Origin: Actinomyces minihominis
Lineage (GTDB): Bacteria; Actinomycetota; Actinomycetes; Actinomycetales; Actinomycetaceae
Length of the DNA stretch: 64,000 bases
NCBI RefSeq assembly: GCF_900187855.1
Contig: NZ_FYEG01000001.1
Coordinates: forward strand, 310,001-374,000
Reading direction: 5' to 3'
Position numbers and translations under genes: made by a program. The notes under the pieces were generated by a model, which was not told the origin of the DNA, did no database searches, and was given only the letters and a program-made list of their open reading frames with translations. This document shows positions 19,972 through 28,837 of this stretch, in pieces (the first letter of the stretch is position 1; the number at the start of each line of letters is the position of its first letter).

Positions 19972-21861
19972 TTAGCCGTTCTGTGTTGAGTTCAGGAGTG
20001 AGTCAGTCGAGCCATCGTTAGCCGCCTGCCCATAGAGTTTCAGCGCCGCCGCACCATAAGTTCTCGCGGCCCGGTACCAGAGGTAGAGCCACTCGCCCAC
20101 CGGATCCCCGGTAGCAGTCTTATATAGCGCCCAGACGAACCAGTAGTACGACGACAACCCAACGAAAGCGAGGGAGTGCCGTAGTTCCTCAGGCGACGCT
20201 TCCCGCTCGAAGTACATGTTGATGACATCTTGGGCCTGCTCCAAGGTGTAATCCGAGCAGCAGATGAATGTTCCCAAGTCGCTGGCGTAGTCAGCCATCG
20301 CCGAGTACTCCCAGTCGATCAATTCCATCCGGTCACCTGCTACCAAGAAGTTCGGCGCATAGAAGTCGTTGTGGCAGAGCACCGGCTCCACCTCATCGCT
20401 CGCAACGAGCTCAGCCAAACTCCTAGCAACCTGGTTCATTTCGGCGAAGTCAGGAAACTCGGGATAGCGCCTTGAGCGCAGAAATCCAACAATCTCAGAT
20501 GCCTTTTCAAAAATATCGAAGGACCATTCTGAGCTGGCACCACTGGCGTGTAGTCGTCGAGCTAGCTCCATGGCACGGGCAACGTGGTCGGCGTTGTGAT
20601 AGTCGAAAGGGATGCAGTTCTCGACGTACGTTGAGATCTTCCACCCGATTTTGGGGTCCTCGTAGACAAAGGTGGTGTCGATGCCAAGTTCCTTGGCGAT
20701 TTCTTGGGATCGAGCCTCGGCTGCCCGGTTGATAATCTCATCGGTGCCGGCGCCAGGGTGCCTATAGACGTAGGTTCTCTCAGTGTTTCCGCCAGTGACG
20801 TCGAACCGAAAGGAAAGGTTCGTGAGACCTTCCTTGATGGGGACGATTCCGCCGATCTGCGCTCGTTCGCATCCGAGAACTCCGCAGATGTTGTCAAAGA
20901 TTGAAGAGTCGACGTTGACGATGAAGTCCTGATCAAACTCCGCTAGGTCCCTGACTGAGTCGAACTCGAAGAGAACTCCAGAGGGGTACTCTCGTACCAC
21001 CATTGACAGACTATCCATATGGTCGATATAGATGTCTTCCCATAGCTTTCCGCTCGTCTCTGGGTCGTCATAGACGTCGCTCAGGATCTCCTTGAACCGC
21101 GTCGCAAAGGCACGGTCGAAGTAGGCATGTCCAATCATGACGAGCGAGTCTCGACCACCTACCGTCACATCCGTAATCCGTCCCGACGGGGACGCGACAA
21201 TGCAGTACTCATCGGTCTCTCCTTCGACGAACTCTGCGGAGTAAAACGAGCGGTACACATAGGCATCGAAGGGATTGGTGACGAAGTAGTTGTCCGAAGA
21301 GCAAATGTAGGTGTTTCCGAGGCTCTCGACAACTAGGGCAAGGCTGGAATGGTTGTTGCGGACCGCATAGTCTTCGTTGACAACGGTCTTGATCCCAAAC
21401 TTGTCTTCAAGATAGAAGAAGGCCTCCTTCATGTATCCGACGACCACGGTGATGTCGCTAATACCAACTTCTTGAAGCTGCCGTATCTGTCTCTCGATAA
21501 GCACCTCACCCCGGACCTCAAGAGTTCCCTTGGGCCGCTCGTATGAAACAGGTGCAAAGCGCGAGGAGAACCCCGCTGCCATGATGACCGCATTCCGCAC
21601 TCGATAGGGCTCAAGCTCCTCTTTGCCGCTGCTAGTGATCTTGCGATCAGCAATGTAACCGAGAGCGACCAGCTCCCGGACTACGCTGTTAACGGTGCCG
21701 AGTGCCAGCTCCGTTCGGTCTGCCAGATCCCGCTGAGTTAGTCCATCCGGGGAATCCAGAAGTGCAAGAAGTACATCAAACTGATTATGTGTAAGAGACA
21801 CTGCCAACCTTCGTTCGAGAACCGGAATCTTCCAGTTTGTTCGAACTAAAGATACACTCAC
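19972..21861 (-). CDS. Three-domain HTH - LicC-like nucleotidyltransferase - LicA-like choline/ethanolamine kinase
   Basis: 629 residues from a GTG that overlaps the previous stop by one base. GTG 21801 with a GAAGG site is an alternative start and would begin VSLTHNQFD. Residues about 21-85 form a MarR/ROK-type winged helix (LTQRDLADRTELALGTVNSVVREL). Residues about 89-310 form a CTP-type nucleotidyltransferase with MAAGFSSRF (94-102), ERPKG and SSDNYF. Residues about 335-620 form a choline/ethanolamine-kinase fold with HNDFYAPN (497-504) and IDWEYS (515-520). One polypeptide could thus phosphorylate choline or ethanolamine, make the CDP derivative and sense the product on DNA. Its neighbours eutH and licD support this. 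Substrate choice is not visible in the sequence. Confidence 0.9.
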   Translation of the reverse strand: MSVSLVRTNWKIPVLERRLAVSLTHNQFDVLLALLDSPDGLTQRDLADRTELALGTVNSVVRELVALGYIADRKITSSGKEELEPYRVRNAVIMAAGFSSRFAPVSYERPKGTLEVRGEVLIERQIRQLQEVGISDITVVVGYMKEAFFYLEDKFGIKTVVNEDYAVRNNHSSLALVVESLGNTYICSSDNYFVTNPFDAYVYRSFYSAEFVEGETDEYCIVASPSGRITDVTVGGRDSLVMIGHAYFDRAFATRFKEILSDVYDDPETSGKLWEDIYIDHMDSLSMVVREYPSGVLFEFDSVRDLAEFDQDFIVNVDSSIFDNICGVLGCERAQIGGIVPIKEGLTNLSFRFDVTGGNTERTYVYRHPGAGTDEIINRAAEARSQEIAKELGIDTTFVYEDPKIGWKISTYVENCIPFDYHNADHVARAMELARRLHASGASSEWSFDIFEKASEIVGFLRSRRYPEFPDFAEMNQVARSLAELVASDEVEPVLCHNDFYAPNFLVAGDRMELIDWEYSAMADYASDLGTFICCSDYTLEQAQDVINMYFEREASPEELRHSLAFVGLSSYYWFVWALYKTATGDPVGEWLYLWYRAARTYGAAALKLYGQAANDGSTDSLLNSTQNG

Positions 21862-22988
21862 TAACTGTCGAACATGCCTCGCGGTCTAGCGTTTTTCAGC
21901 ACATCTTCTAGAGTCGAGGCATACTCCTCCGAGCGCGCCTCCCACGTCCATTTAGCGATCTCCTCTGCGCCTGAAGGCTTCAGAGGGTTCTCCAGCATCT
22001 GGCGTAGTGTGGAAACAAGGGCTGGAACTGACTTTTCGGTGGCAACCAGAACCGGAAACCCCTCTGCCACGAGTCGTCGTGACCCGGGGACAGGATATGC
22101 AACGACTCTTCCTCCCTCCGCGACTGCTTCCAACATGACGATTTGGAAGCCTTCTGAAAGCACCGAGGGGTTAACCAAAGTCGCACCCCGAAGTTCCTCG
22201 CGCACTTCCTGCGAGTCGGCACGCCCACGTATATCGACCAACTGATCGACGCCGAGTTTTCGCGCCATCTCTCGCGCTTGGTCCAGGTCTGGACCATCCC
22301 CCAAGAGCGCTCCGGTGACCGGATATCCCTCGTCACGAAGCTGAGCGAAGGCGGAAAGATAGTCATCCCACCCTTTGCCTTCGACTACACGTCCGACGAA
22401 CACTAGGTGGCTCGCCTGATGAACTGCGGTGCTTTCAGATTCTGGGGCCACGATGGCGTTGTAAAAGACGCCTGCATTACGTCCGCTGAGTCGTTTCACG
22501 AACTGTATGACCTCTTCAGAGACCCCGAGCACGTGGCTCGCTCCGCGCATGACAGCTCGGCCAAGGGTGTAGTCGACCATTCTGCTGGCAAGCCTCATCG
22601 CGAAGGAACCGCTTGCAACAAAGTCACTGCCATGCTCGGTGTGAATGATGGGTATCCCTGCTCGGCGAGCTGCGCGCATCCCTACATAGCTCATCGGGAA
22701 GAATCGCGTGTGCGTGGCAACAACGTCGATGTGGTTCTGTTTGAGGAACTTCGCGAGGCGTTTAGTAGTTCCCCAGGCCGGAAAACTGATGATGTCGGCG
22801 ATGGGAAAGTGTGCTTTACCCGTGTATACACGCACCGAGCCACGCTTGCGTCGTCCGGAAGAACTGTCGAGTGTCACTACCGTAACCTCATGCCCTAACT
22901 TGGCGAGGCCTTGCGTGAGGTGGTCGACGTGTCGTTCCAGGCCACCCACTCGTGGGGGGAAGCTGTTGACAATCATCGCAACTTTCAT
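21861..22988 (-). CDS. Glycosyltransferase family 4
   Basis: 375 residues. The N-terminal domain opens MKVAMIVNSFPPRVGGLERHV, the typical GT4 glycine loop. The C-terminal Rossmann domain holds LVFVGRVVEGKGWDDYLSAF, LLGDGPD and the donor-binding EGFQIVMLEAVAEG (ExxxxxxxE). It is a retaining transferase, probably cytoplasmic, adding one sugar of the repeat unit. The stop TAG overlaps the GTG of the HTH-LicC-LicA gene. The flippase gene lies 1 nt upstream. Confidence 0.93.
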   Translation of the reverse strand: MKVAMIVNSFPPRVGGLERHVDHLTQGLAKLGHEVTVVTLDSSSGRRKRGSVRVYTGKAHFPIADIISFPAWGTTKRLAKFLKQNHIDVVATHTRFFPMSYVGMRAARRAGIPIIHTEHGSDFVASGSFAMRLASRMVDYTLGRAVMRGASHVLGVSEEVIQFVKRLSGRNAGVFYNAIVAPESESTAVHQASHLVFVGRVVEGKGWDDYLSAFAQLRDEGYPVTGALLGDGPDLDQAREMARKLGVDQLVDIRGRADSQEVREELRGATLVNPSVLSEGFQIVMLEAVAEGGRVVAYPVPGSRRLVAEGFPVLVATEKSVPALVSTLRQMLENPLKPSGAEEIAKWTWEARSEEYASTLEDVLKNARPRGMFDS

Positions 22989-22989
22989 T

Positions 22990-24243
22990 TCATTTCCCTC
23001 CGCTAAGGACTCTCTTCTGCCGTACCAAGTGGGTATAAAGGATTACGCCGAAGAACAGGGCGAGGACGAACATCGACGCCCCGTAGGCGAGCGAAGCCCC
23101 CATGATACCAAGACGAGGTACCAGAACTTCGGAAAGGCACCAAACCAACAGTGCAGCGATGACGTAGCCAACTAGTAGTGCGTGCTGCTTACGCATGGTG
23201 GTCAGACCGTAGTACAGGATGATCGCGACAGAGTTGAAGGCACCCCCGGCGACTAGGACAAGCAGTTCGCCTCTGAAACCGTGCAGGTCTACCGCGTAGA
23301 GGAGGTTGAGGATCGGGATGCCAACAAAGTAGACCACCGCCCCGGTGAGGACGAACGCTCCCAGTACCCCTTGAAGACCTCTAACGATTAGCTTCGAAAA
23401 ACCCTCCACGTCCGACGTTGCCCATCTCGTCGCCATGCGGGTCAGGAGCGGGCGGAAAATAAACATCGCCAGGATGTTGATAGCCAGCGCTGGCATGAAC
23501 AGGATCGCGTAATACCCCTGGTAGTCAGCGTCCATGAACTTCTCAATAGCAAACCGAGGCGCGTTCGCCAAGTACATGGCGAGGAAGCCTCCCGCGAAAA
23601 GCGGGAAGCAAGCCACCAGTAAAGAACGCATCGGGCCGAATGCAAAGGAAGGCCGAAGGTTAAACATCTGGCGGGCTGGGGGCACGATCAGAACCACGAG
23701 GGCCACTGTTGACGCAAGAATGGTCAAACTTGTCGCAAATAGTAGGTCCGTTGTGATCCACAGTGTCACCGTGAACACGGACATGGTGACTAGAACGCGG
23801 AAGAAGTTGGCTCGACCCGCAATATCCAATCGGCCGAGGCGCTGGAACTCACCGTAGAAAACATCCTCGAAGGCATCAAATATCCGTAGCGACGCAACTA
23901 AAAGCACTACGACCACACCGTCGGTCACCCGCCCAATGAACAGGGTGTAAACAACGATGGCGACCGCCATAAGGATCACCGTAATAATGCGGGTGGCGTA
24001 GTAGGTGCCGAACGAGTGACGCTTGTTGACATCTGTCGCCTGGAAGGGCCTCACCTCGTAGGTACCAACGGTTTGAAACTGCTGCCCAATAGCCGTCGCT
24101 AGCGAGTAGATGCCTCCCATTGCGACCCCACCTACTCGGGTCACCACTAGAAGCATCAGGACCATTGAAATGGATCCCAGCAAGCTGCTGGCTGTGTTCC
24201 AGATATAGTCCTGTCCCAGCTGCGACTTTGTCCGAGAGGACAC
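22990..24243 (-). CDS. Wzx-like oligosaccharide flippase
   Basis: 417 residues with about twelve transmembrane helices, and an N-terminus (QDYIWNTASSLLGSISMVLMLLVVTRVGGVAMGGIYSLATAI) typical of the polysaccharide-transport (PST) branch of the MATE/MVF superfamily. It should move lipid-linked oligosaccharides across the membrane. It overlaps the licD stop by one base (TAGTG). The same operon also encodes an ABC exporter, which is unusual. Confidence 0.88.
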   Translation of the reverse strand: MSSRTKSQLGQDYIWNTASSLLGSISMVLMLLVVTRVGGVAMGGIYSLATAIGQQFQTVGTYEVRPFQATDVNKRHSFGTYYATRIITVILMAVAIVVYTLFIGRVTDGVVVVLLVASLRIFDAFEDVFYGEFQRLGRLDIAGRANFFRVLVTMSVFTVTLWITTDLLFATSLTILASTVALVVLIVPPARQMFNLRPSFAFGPMRSLLVACFPLFAGGFLAMYLANAPRFAIEKFMDADYQGYYAILFMPALAINILAMFIFRPLLTRMATRWATSDVEGFSKLIVRGLQGVLGAFVLTGAVVYFVGIPILNLLYAVDLHGFRGELLVLVAGGAFNSVAIILYYGLTTMRKQHALLVGYVIAALLVWCLSEVLVPRLGIMGASLAYGASMFVLALFFGVILYTHLVRQKRVLSGGK

Positions 24244-25112
24244 TACACCGGATCCACTTCCGCATAGGGTCCAAGGTCAACAAAGTAGGGCTGGTGATTC
24301 TTTCGCCTCTCCACGGGAGGTAGCTCCATGTAGGCCCCGTAGCCCCGCGTCAAGATGACGTCGGCTTCATGAGGCAATGGAAATGTCATTCCCTCAAACG
24401 GCGCGTCAACCGAGGGATAGAGCTCCTCGGAAGAAACTTGCCACGCTTCGGGAGTACGGTCCGTAAAGTCTGTAAACATTCCGGTCCGAGCATTCTCGGA
24501 CCGGCGCGCTGCGCGCTCCCACCTCTCTTGCAGAGCTCGTGGAGTAACTCGCAGGACTTTCATTGCATAATATACGACGGCCGTGGCGGCATGAATGACC
24601 CTGCTCAATGCAGAATCGAACCCTAGGTAGGGCTTCGGGGTACCCTGCAAGTACATGAGACGCCCCCAAAACCAAGCCTCCTTGATCTGCCTGCGATATT
24701 CCTTAGGATCCGCTGGAACGGCGTCAAAAGGAAAGATGTCAATGGCCAAAGGCATGCGGTAGGGGCTGTGCTTGATGAACTCGGAGACGAACACCGTGTT
24801 CCGTAGCCCCAAGATCGAGAACATGTTGGGAAAATCTGCATTCACCCTCGAATTCTCAATCACATACTCGGACTTTAGGAGAGCAGGGGCTTCTTGAAGA
24901 AAGCGCTCGTAGTCGGATCTCAACATGCAGACGTCAACGTCATCGTCCCAAGGAATGAACCCCTCGTGGCGAACAGCGCCGATCGCTGTGCCGCCATAGA
25001 GGGTGTAAGGGATATCAAGGTCTGTGCACACTCGGTCAAACTCAGACAAGCATTTCGTTAGCAGTTCCTGAATACGCCTGAGCAAGAGGGTATCGTCGTA
25101 ATCCTTAAACAA
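24243..25112 (-). CDS. licD: LicD-family phosphotransferase
   Basis: 289 residues. The hallmark LicD segment is present: YTLYGGTAIGAVRHEGFIPWDDDVDVCM (about 36-63 in several pieces), with GGT and the WDDDVD acidic metal site. LicD enzymes transfer phosphocholine or related phosphodiester groups from a CDP donor onto surface sugars. The HTH-LicC-LicA gene two genes downstream would supply the CDP donor, so this is the likely transferase of the decoration pathway. It acts in the cytoplasm before export. Confidence 0.94.
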   Translation of the reverse strand: MFKDYDDTLLLRRIQELLTKCLSEFDRVCTDLDIPYTLYGGTAIGAVRHEGFIPWDDDVDVCMLRSDYERFLQEAPALLKSEYVIENSRVNADFPNMFSILGLRNTVFVSEFIKHSPYRMPLAIDIFPFDAVPADPKEYRRQIKEAWFWGRLMYLQGTPKPYLGFDSALSRVIHAATAVVYYAMKVLRVTPRALQERWERAARRSENARTGMFTDFTDRTPEAWQVSSEELYPSVDAPFEGMTFPLPHEADVILTRGYGAYMELPPVERRKNHQPYFVDLGPYAEVDPV

Positions 25113-25193
25113 TATGGCTCCTAAAGATTCGTTAGATGTTGCAGGTGAAGTTAACTGATAGGAAACCCCAGTTTGGTCTCCGGCCCGCAGTTC

Positions 25194-25577
25194 TCAGTCA
25201 GAGTCCTGATGGATGTCAGCCGACTGCTGTTTTCCTTCCAACCGCTTAACACGCAGTGAAAGAAGTGCAACCTCTTCAGCAAGCCTGCGTTCAGTATCTG
25301 CTGACTTGGAAAGATCCACACTAAACTGCAGAGTCATCAGCAGGAGGACGATCCCGCCCACAAATAGGCCTAGATTGAGTGGAACCTCGACCCCGAGGTG
25401 AACGGAGAGGAACTTAAGGACACCGGGGAAGATCGAGATAATCACGACGATAACGCCGATCAGGATCCACCACGTTGCGTAGCGCTCTTTCATGCGACCT
25501 GAACGCAGGTTGTAGAAGATCGCGGCAAAGACAATTAGGGCGAAGACTATCCCAAAGATGTAGCTAGTCGGACTCAC
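25194..25577 (-). CDS. DUF2304 domain small membrane protein
   Basis: 127 residues from the GTG at 25577, which has a GGGAGG site 8 nt upstream; longer in-frame starts are less likely. Three hydrophobic helices (YIFGIVFALIVFAAIFYNL, WWILIGVIVVIISIFPGVL, LGLFVGGIVLLLMTLQFSV) are followed by a charged coiled-coil-like tail. DUF2304 proteins accompany a GT2 enzyme of the polyprenyl-phosphate sugar type, and here the genes overlap by 14 nt, so they probably form a membrane complex. Confidence 0.88.
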   Translation of the reverse strand: MSPTSYIFGIVFALIVFAAIFYNLRSGRMKERYATWWILIGVIVVIISIFPGVLKFLSVHLGVEVPLNLGLFVGGIVLLLMTLQFSVDLSKSADTERRLAEEVALLSLRVKRLEGKQQSADIHQDSD

Positions 25578-26352
25578 TGTGGTGACCTCCCTTTTCGCGA
25601 TGGGGACTCTCGGTGAGTGCAATAGCCAGTGCGAACCAGGCCCGCAGGAGGAAGCGGGTTGACTTCAATGCACCGTGCGACGGATCTCCTCCGGCACGCT
25701 GACGCATCTCTACGGGCACCTGACGGATCCGCAGGCCCTGCCGTGCTCCAATAGTCAGTGCTCCAACTGTGTCCCCGAGGTACTCGGCGGGGTAGTCCCT
25801 TGAGAAGAGAGCAATCGCCTTACGGGAGTTCAGCTTAAAGCCCGAAGTGGTGTCGGTCAGTTTGGTCCGGACGACCGGTGAGAGCACCTTGGACATGACG
25901 CTCATTGCCCACTTACGTGGACCCTTCGCGGCATAGTCGCCTTTTCCAGCGAAACGCGCTCCAATGACTAGGTCGGCGTCTTCGTCTTGGGCTTCTTGAA
26001 GCAGAAGAGGAATGTCCTTCGGATCGTGCTGGCCATCCGCATCCAGTTGGACGGCCCAGTCATAATCATTGCGGTGGGCGTAAAGGTAACCTGTTCTCAT
26101 CGCAGCACCGACCCCAAGGTTGAGCGGTAACTCAAGTACCGCGACACCTCGGGATTCGGCGACTGCAACTGTCTGATCGGTGGAACCATCAGAGACGACA
26201 AGAACGTCAGCTTCTGGGACTTCAGTGCGAAGCTCATCAAGGACTGCCCCGATGGTTTCAGCCTCATTCCAAGCAGGAATGATCACCAGCAATCTTGGGT
26301 ACTTGCCATGCGAACCACTCTTGTTGCTCGCTTGCCCACCTTCAGTTTTCAT
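25564..26352 (-). CDS. GT2 polyprenyl-phosphate sugar synthase-like protein
   Basis: 262 residues. The sequence LLVIIPAWNEAETIGAVLDEL, then VSDGSTDQT, QLDADGQHDP and GARF, is the pattern of DPM1/GtrB-like transferases that load a sugar onto polyprenyl phosphate. It lacks the long C-terminal membrane domain, but the adjacent DUF2304 protein can supply membrane contact. The sugar would then be used by GT-C type membrane transferases, perhaps the DUF2142 or DUF6541 proteins of the same operon (inference). Confidence 0.92.
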   Translation of the reverse strand: MKTEGGQASNKSGSHGKYPRLLVIIPAWNEAETIGAVLDELRTEVPEADVLVVSDGSTDQTVAVAESRGVAVLELPLNLGVGAAMRTGYLYAHRNDYDWAVQLDADGQHDPKDIPLLLQEAQDEDADLVIGARFAGKGDYAAKGPRKWAMSVMSKVLSPVVRTKLTDTTSGFKLNSRKAIALFSRDYPAEYLGDTVGALTIGARQGLRIRQVPVEMRQRAGGDPSHGALKSTRFLLRAWFALAIALTESPHREKGGHHSESD

Positions 26353-26367
26353 CTCGGGATGGGGTTC

Positions 26368-27240
26368 CTAATCCTGTTCCTGCTCAACGAGGTCGACTAG
26401 GTACTGACCGTAGCCTGACTTGATGAGGGGTTCAGCGACCTTGAGAAGCTCTTCGTCGCTGAGGAAACCCTTGCGCCAACCGACCTCTTCCGGCGAGCCA
26501 ATCTTCATACCCTGGCGATCCTGGACGGTGCGGATGAAGATCGCGGCATCTGAAAGGTCGTCGAACGTTCCGGTGTCCAGCCAGGCCGTGCCACGTGGTA
26601 GGACCTGTACCGTCAGCTCGCCGCGCTGCAAGTACTCCTTATTGACGTCCGTGATCTCGTACTCTCCGCGCGCTGAGGGCTTCAACTCTTTGGCGATCTG
26701 CACGACCGAGTTGTCGTAGAAGTAGAGACCGGGAACCGCATAGTGGGACCGCGGGTGCTCAGGCTTCTCCTCTAGGGAAACTGCCCGATTGTCATCATCA
26801 AACTCAACGACGCCGTAGGCCGAGGGGTTTGAGACACGGTAGGCAAAGACAGCGCCGCCCTCAAGGTCCGTGAGGTTCGAGAGTCGGGTTCCCATGCCGG
26901 GACCATAGAAGAGGTTGTCACCAAGTACAAGAGCAACCTTGTCGTCACCGATGAAGTCAGCACCAATCACAAAGGCCTGTGCAAGCCCGTTCGGGACCTC
27001 CTGCTGCGCGTAAGTAATGGAAATTCCGAACTGGGAGCCGTCTCCAAGGAGACGCTCAAATCCGGGGGCATCATGCGGGGTTGTGATCACCATGATCTCG
27101 TCGATTCCCGCCAACATCAGGGTCGTCAGTGGGTAGTAGATCATCGGCTTGTCGTAGACCGGCATGAGTTGCTTCGAGGTTCCGAGAGTCAACGGGTGTA
27201 GGCGTGTGCCTGACCCCCCTGCCAGAATGATTCCCTTCAT
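26368..27240 (-). CDS. rmlA: Glucose-1-phosphate thymidylyltransferase RmlA
   Basis: 290 residues starting [18 protein letters not shown], the conserved family N-terminus, so the ATG at 27240 is secure. Further motifs are [24 protein letters not shown] and EEKP. It makes dTDP-glucose, the first step of dTDP-L-rhamnose synthesis. The upstream DUF2142 frame runs 170 nt into this gene in another frame. Confidence 0.97.
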   Translation of the reverse strand: MKGIILAGGSGTRLHPLTLGTSKQLMPVYDKPMIYYPLTTLMLAGIDEIMVITTPHDAPGFERLLGDGSQFGISITYAQQEVPNGLAQAFVIGADFIGDDKVALVLGDNLFYGPGMGTRLSNLTDLEGGAVFAYRVSNPSAYGVVEFDDDNRAVSLEEKPEHPRSHYAVPGLYFYDNSVVQIAKELKPSARGEYEITDVNKEYLQRGELTVQVLPRGTAWLDTGTFDDLSDAAIFIRTVQDRQGMKIGSPEEVGWRKGFLSDEELLKVAEPLIKSGYGQYLVDLVEQEQD

Positions 27241-28837
27241 GGTTATCCAATCCTTTGAGTTGCGATAGTTCGAGCTGAGTTCCGCTGGTCCCAACCTTAC
27301 TCAGCACCGCAGGACGTTCCTGCGACGCATGTGGGAGCAACGTCAAGATAAGGAGTGCACCCGACCCGACTGCGAAGGCAAGTGCCCCTCCACCCCATAC
27401 CAGTTTCGCTGGAATCGACCACGGCCACCAAGCTGCATCTCCCATGGGAGTGTAGGCGTTATAAAGCCCTGAAGCGTACCTGAGAAAAGTGTTTCTGAGG
27501 GTAAATCCATTGGAGACCGAGATGATGAGCCAGAACAGAACCTGCTGGAGCGGCGCGTCAAGGATCGGCTTGCCGCGCTTAACCGTTTGTACCCAGACCA
27601 GCAAGAAAACACCCAGTAGGGGGAGCATGTAGCGTCCCTGGTAATAGAAGACGGGAAAAACCTGACGCATCGTCATCGAGACAACAGGGACCCCAACCAA
27701 CGCACCAAAAAGCACGAGAGATGCCAAGCCCTTGCGCCAGTTCAGTTCTCTCGCGCCAATGAACAGAAGCGCACCGAAAAGCACAATCATCGTCAGGGTT
27801 GAGGCGGACCGCAAAGGAACATCAAACCAACCGGGTCCCCATTCCACTCCCCAGAATGCTCCGATGTACTCTGGGAGCGTCATCAGATTGTTGGTGAATA
27901 TATGGATCATGGAATCGTCTGGGTGAGTCGGCCATCCGCCGTCGCTCGTCAAGTTTCCAGTTTGAGTCGTGGACAAAAGCACCGCGATACCACAGAAGCC
28001 CAAAACCGCAGAAAGAATGAGTTCAGGCCTTAGTCGTCTGCCAAAGGGCAACAGGAACCAAATAGCAAGTGCCACTACGAAAACGAAGAAGGCCGAATCA
28101 GCTCGAGCCATCATCGCCATGCCAGCACCTAGCACCCCAAGCACCAACAGCACCCATCGGCGCCATCCGTGCGACTCAGCGGCACTCAGGACTGCAGAAG
28201 CAAAGATCATCAGCCCGCTGATTGCCCAGCCACTTGGGTTATTCGACGCTATGAAGTAGACCCCCATCGGTACCCAAGCAACCGCCGAAGCAACAAGGAT
28301 GCTATTACGCCGTCGGGGTGGAGCCAAGAATCCGACTAGGAGAACTCCGCCTAGTCCAAGGGCTATATTGGCGATTCTCATGTTCACCACGGACGAATGA
28401 ACATCTGGGCCAACAAATAGGTGTTGGAATGCGTAGAAGCCAGGCGGATAGGCGCCCTCATCAAACCGCTCGGAAGGAACGAGATTGGCGTCGGAGAACC
28501 CGTCCGCGCAAGCCGCTGAGATCGTCTGATCGAAGACATAGCATCTCATACCCTTCGCAATAGTTTCGGGGACAACCACTGCGGTTACTTCGCCACCGGC
28601 AGTCTCTACTGCGCAGGACCCTCCCTCGGTTGGGTTGGGACACCAAGTGCTCCCTAAGTGGTAGTCATCGTCGGGGGATCCTCCGACCGGTGAGACCATT
28701 GCCCAAGCAACGAAACCCCACAGGAGTCCCAAGGTGCCGACTACACCCAGAGCCCACCGAACTCCAACGCTTCGCCGCCAGTCAGTTTTCGGCTCAGCTA
28801 CGGTTCCGCCTGCCTTCGATGCTCTAGGAGAATGCAA
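27071..28837 (-). CDS. DUF2142 family membrane protein with abnormal C-terminal read-through
   Basis: 588 residues from a TTG start that overlaps the previous gene by 14 nt. It has about ten transmembrane helices and an early extracytoplasmic [10 protein letters not shown] motif typical of DUF2142, a group thought to be GT-C-like membrane glycosyltransferases. The last ~57 residues (from about [10 protein letters not shown]) are His/Asp/Arg-rich, unlike a membrane protein, and lie inside rmlA out of frame. A TAA in the third frame directly before the rmlA ATG suggests that an older stop was lost by a small indel. Confidence 0.8.
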   Translation of the reverse strand: MHSPRASKAGGTVAEPKTDWRRSVGVRWALGVVGTLGLLWGFVAWAMVSPVGGSPDDDYHLGSTWCPNPTEGGSCAVETAGGEVTAVVVPETIAKGMRCYVFDQTISAACADGFSDANLVPSERFDEGAYPPGFYAFQHLFVGPDVHSSVVNMRIANIALGLGGVLLVGFLAPPRRRNSILVASAVAWVPMGVYFIASNNPSGWAISGLMIFASAVLSAAESHGWRRWVLLVLGVLGAGMAMMARADSAFFVFVVALAIWFLLPFGRRLRPELILSAVLGFCGIAVLLSTTQTGNLTSDGGWPTHPDDSMIHIFTNNLMTLPEYIGAFWGVEWGPGWFDVPLRSASTLTMIVLFGALLFIGARELNWRKGLASLVLFGALVGVPVVSMTMRQVFPVFYYQGRYMLPLLGVFLLVWVQTVKRGKPILDAPLQQVLFWLIISVSNGFTLRNTFLRYASGLYNAYTPMGDAAWWPWSIPAKLVWGGGALAFAVGSGALLILTLLPHASQERPAVLSKVGTSGTQLELSQLKGLDNHEGNHSGRGVRHTPTPVDSRNLEATHAGLRQADDLLPTDDPDVGGNRRDHGDHNPA

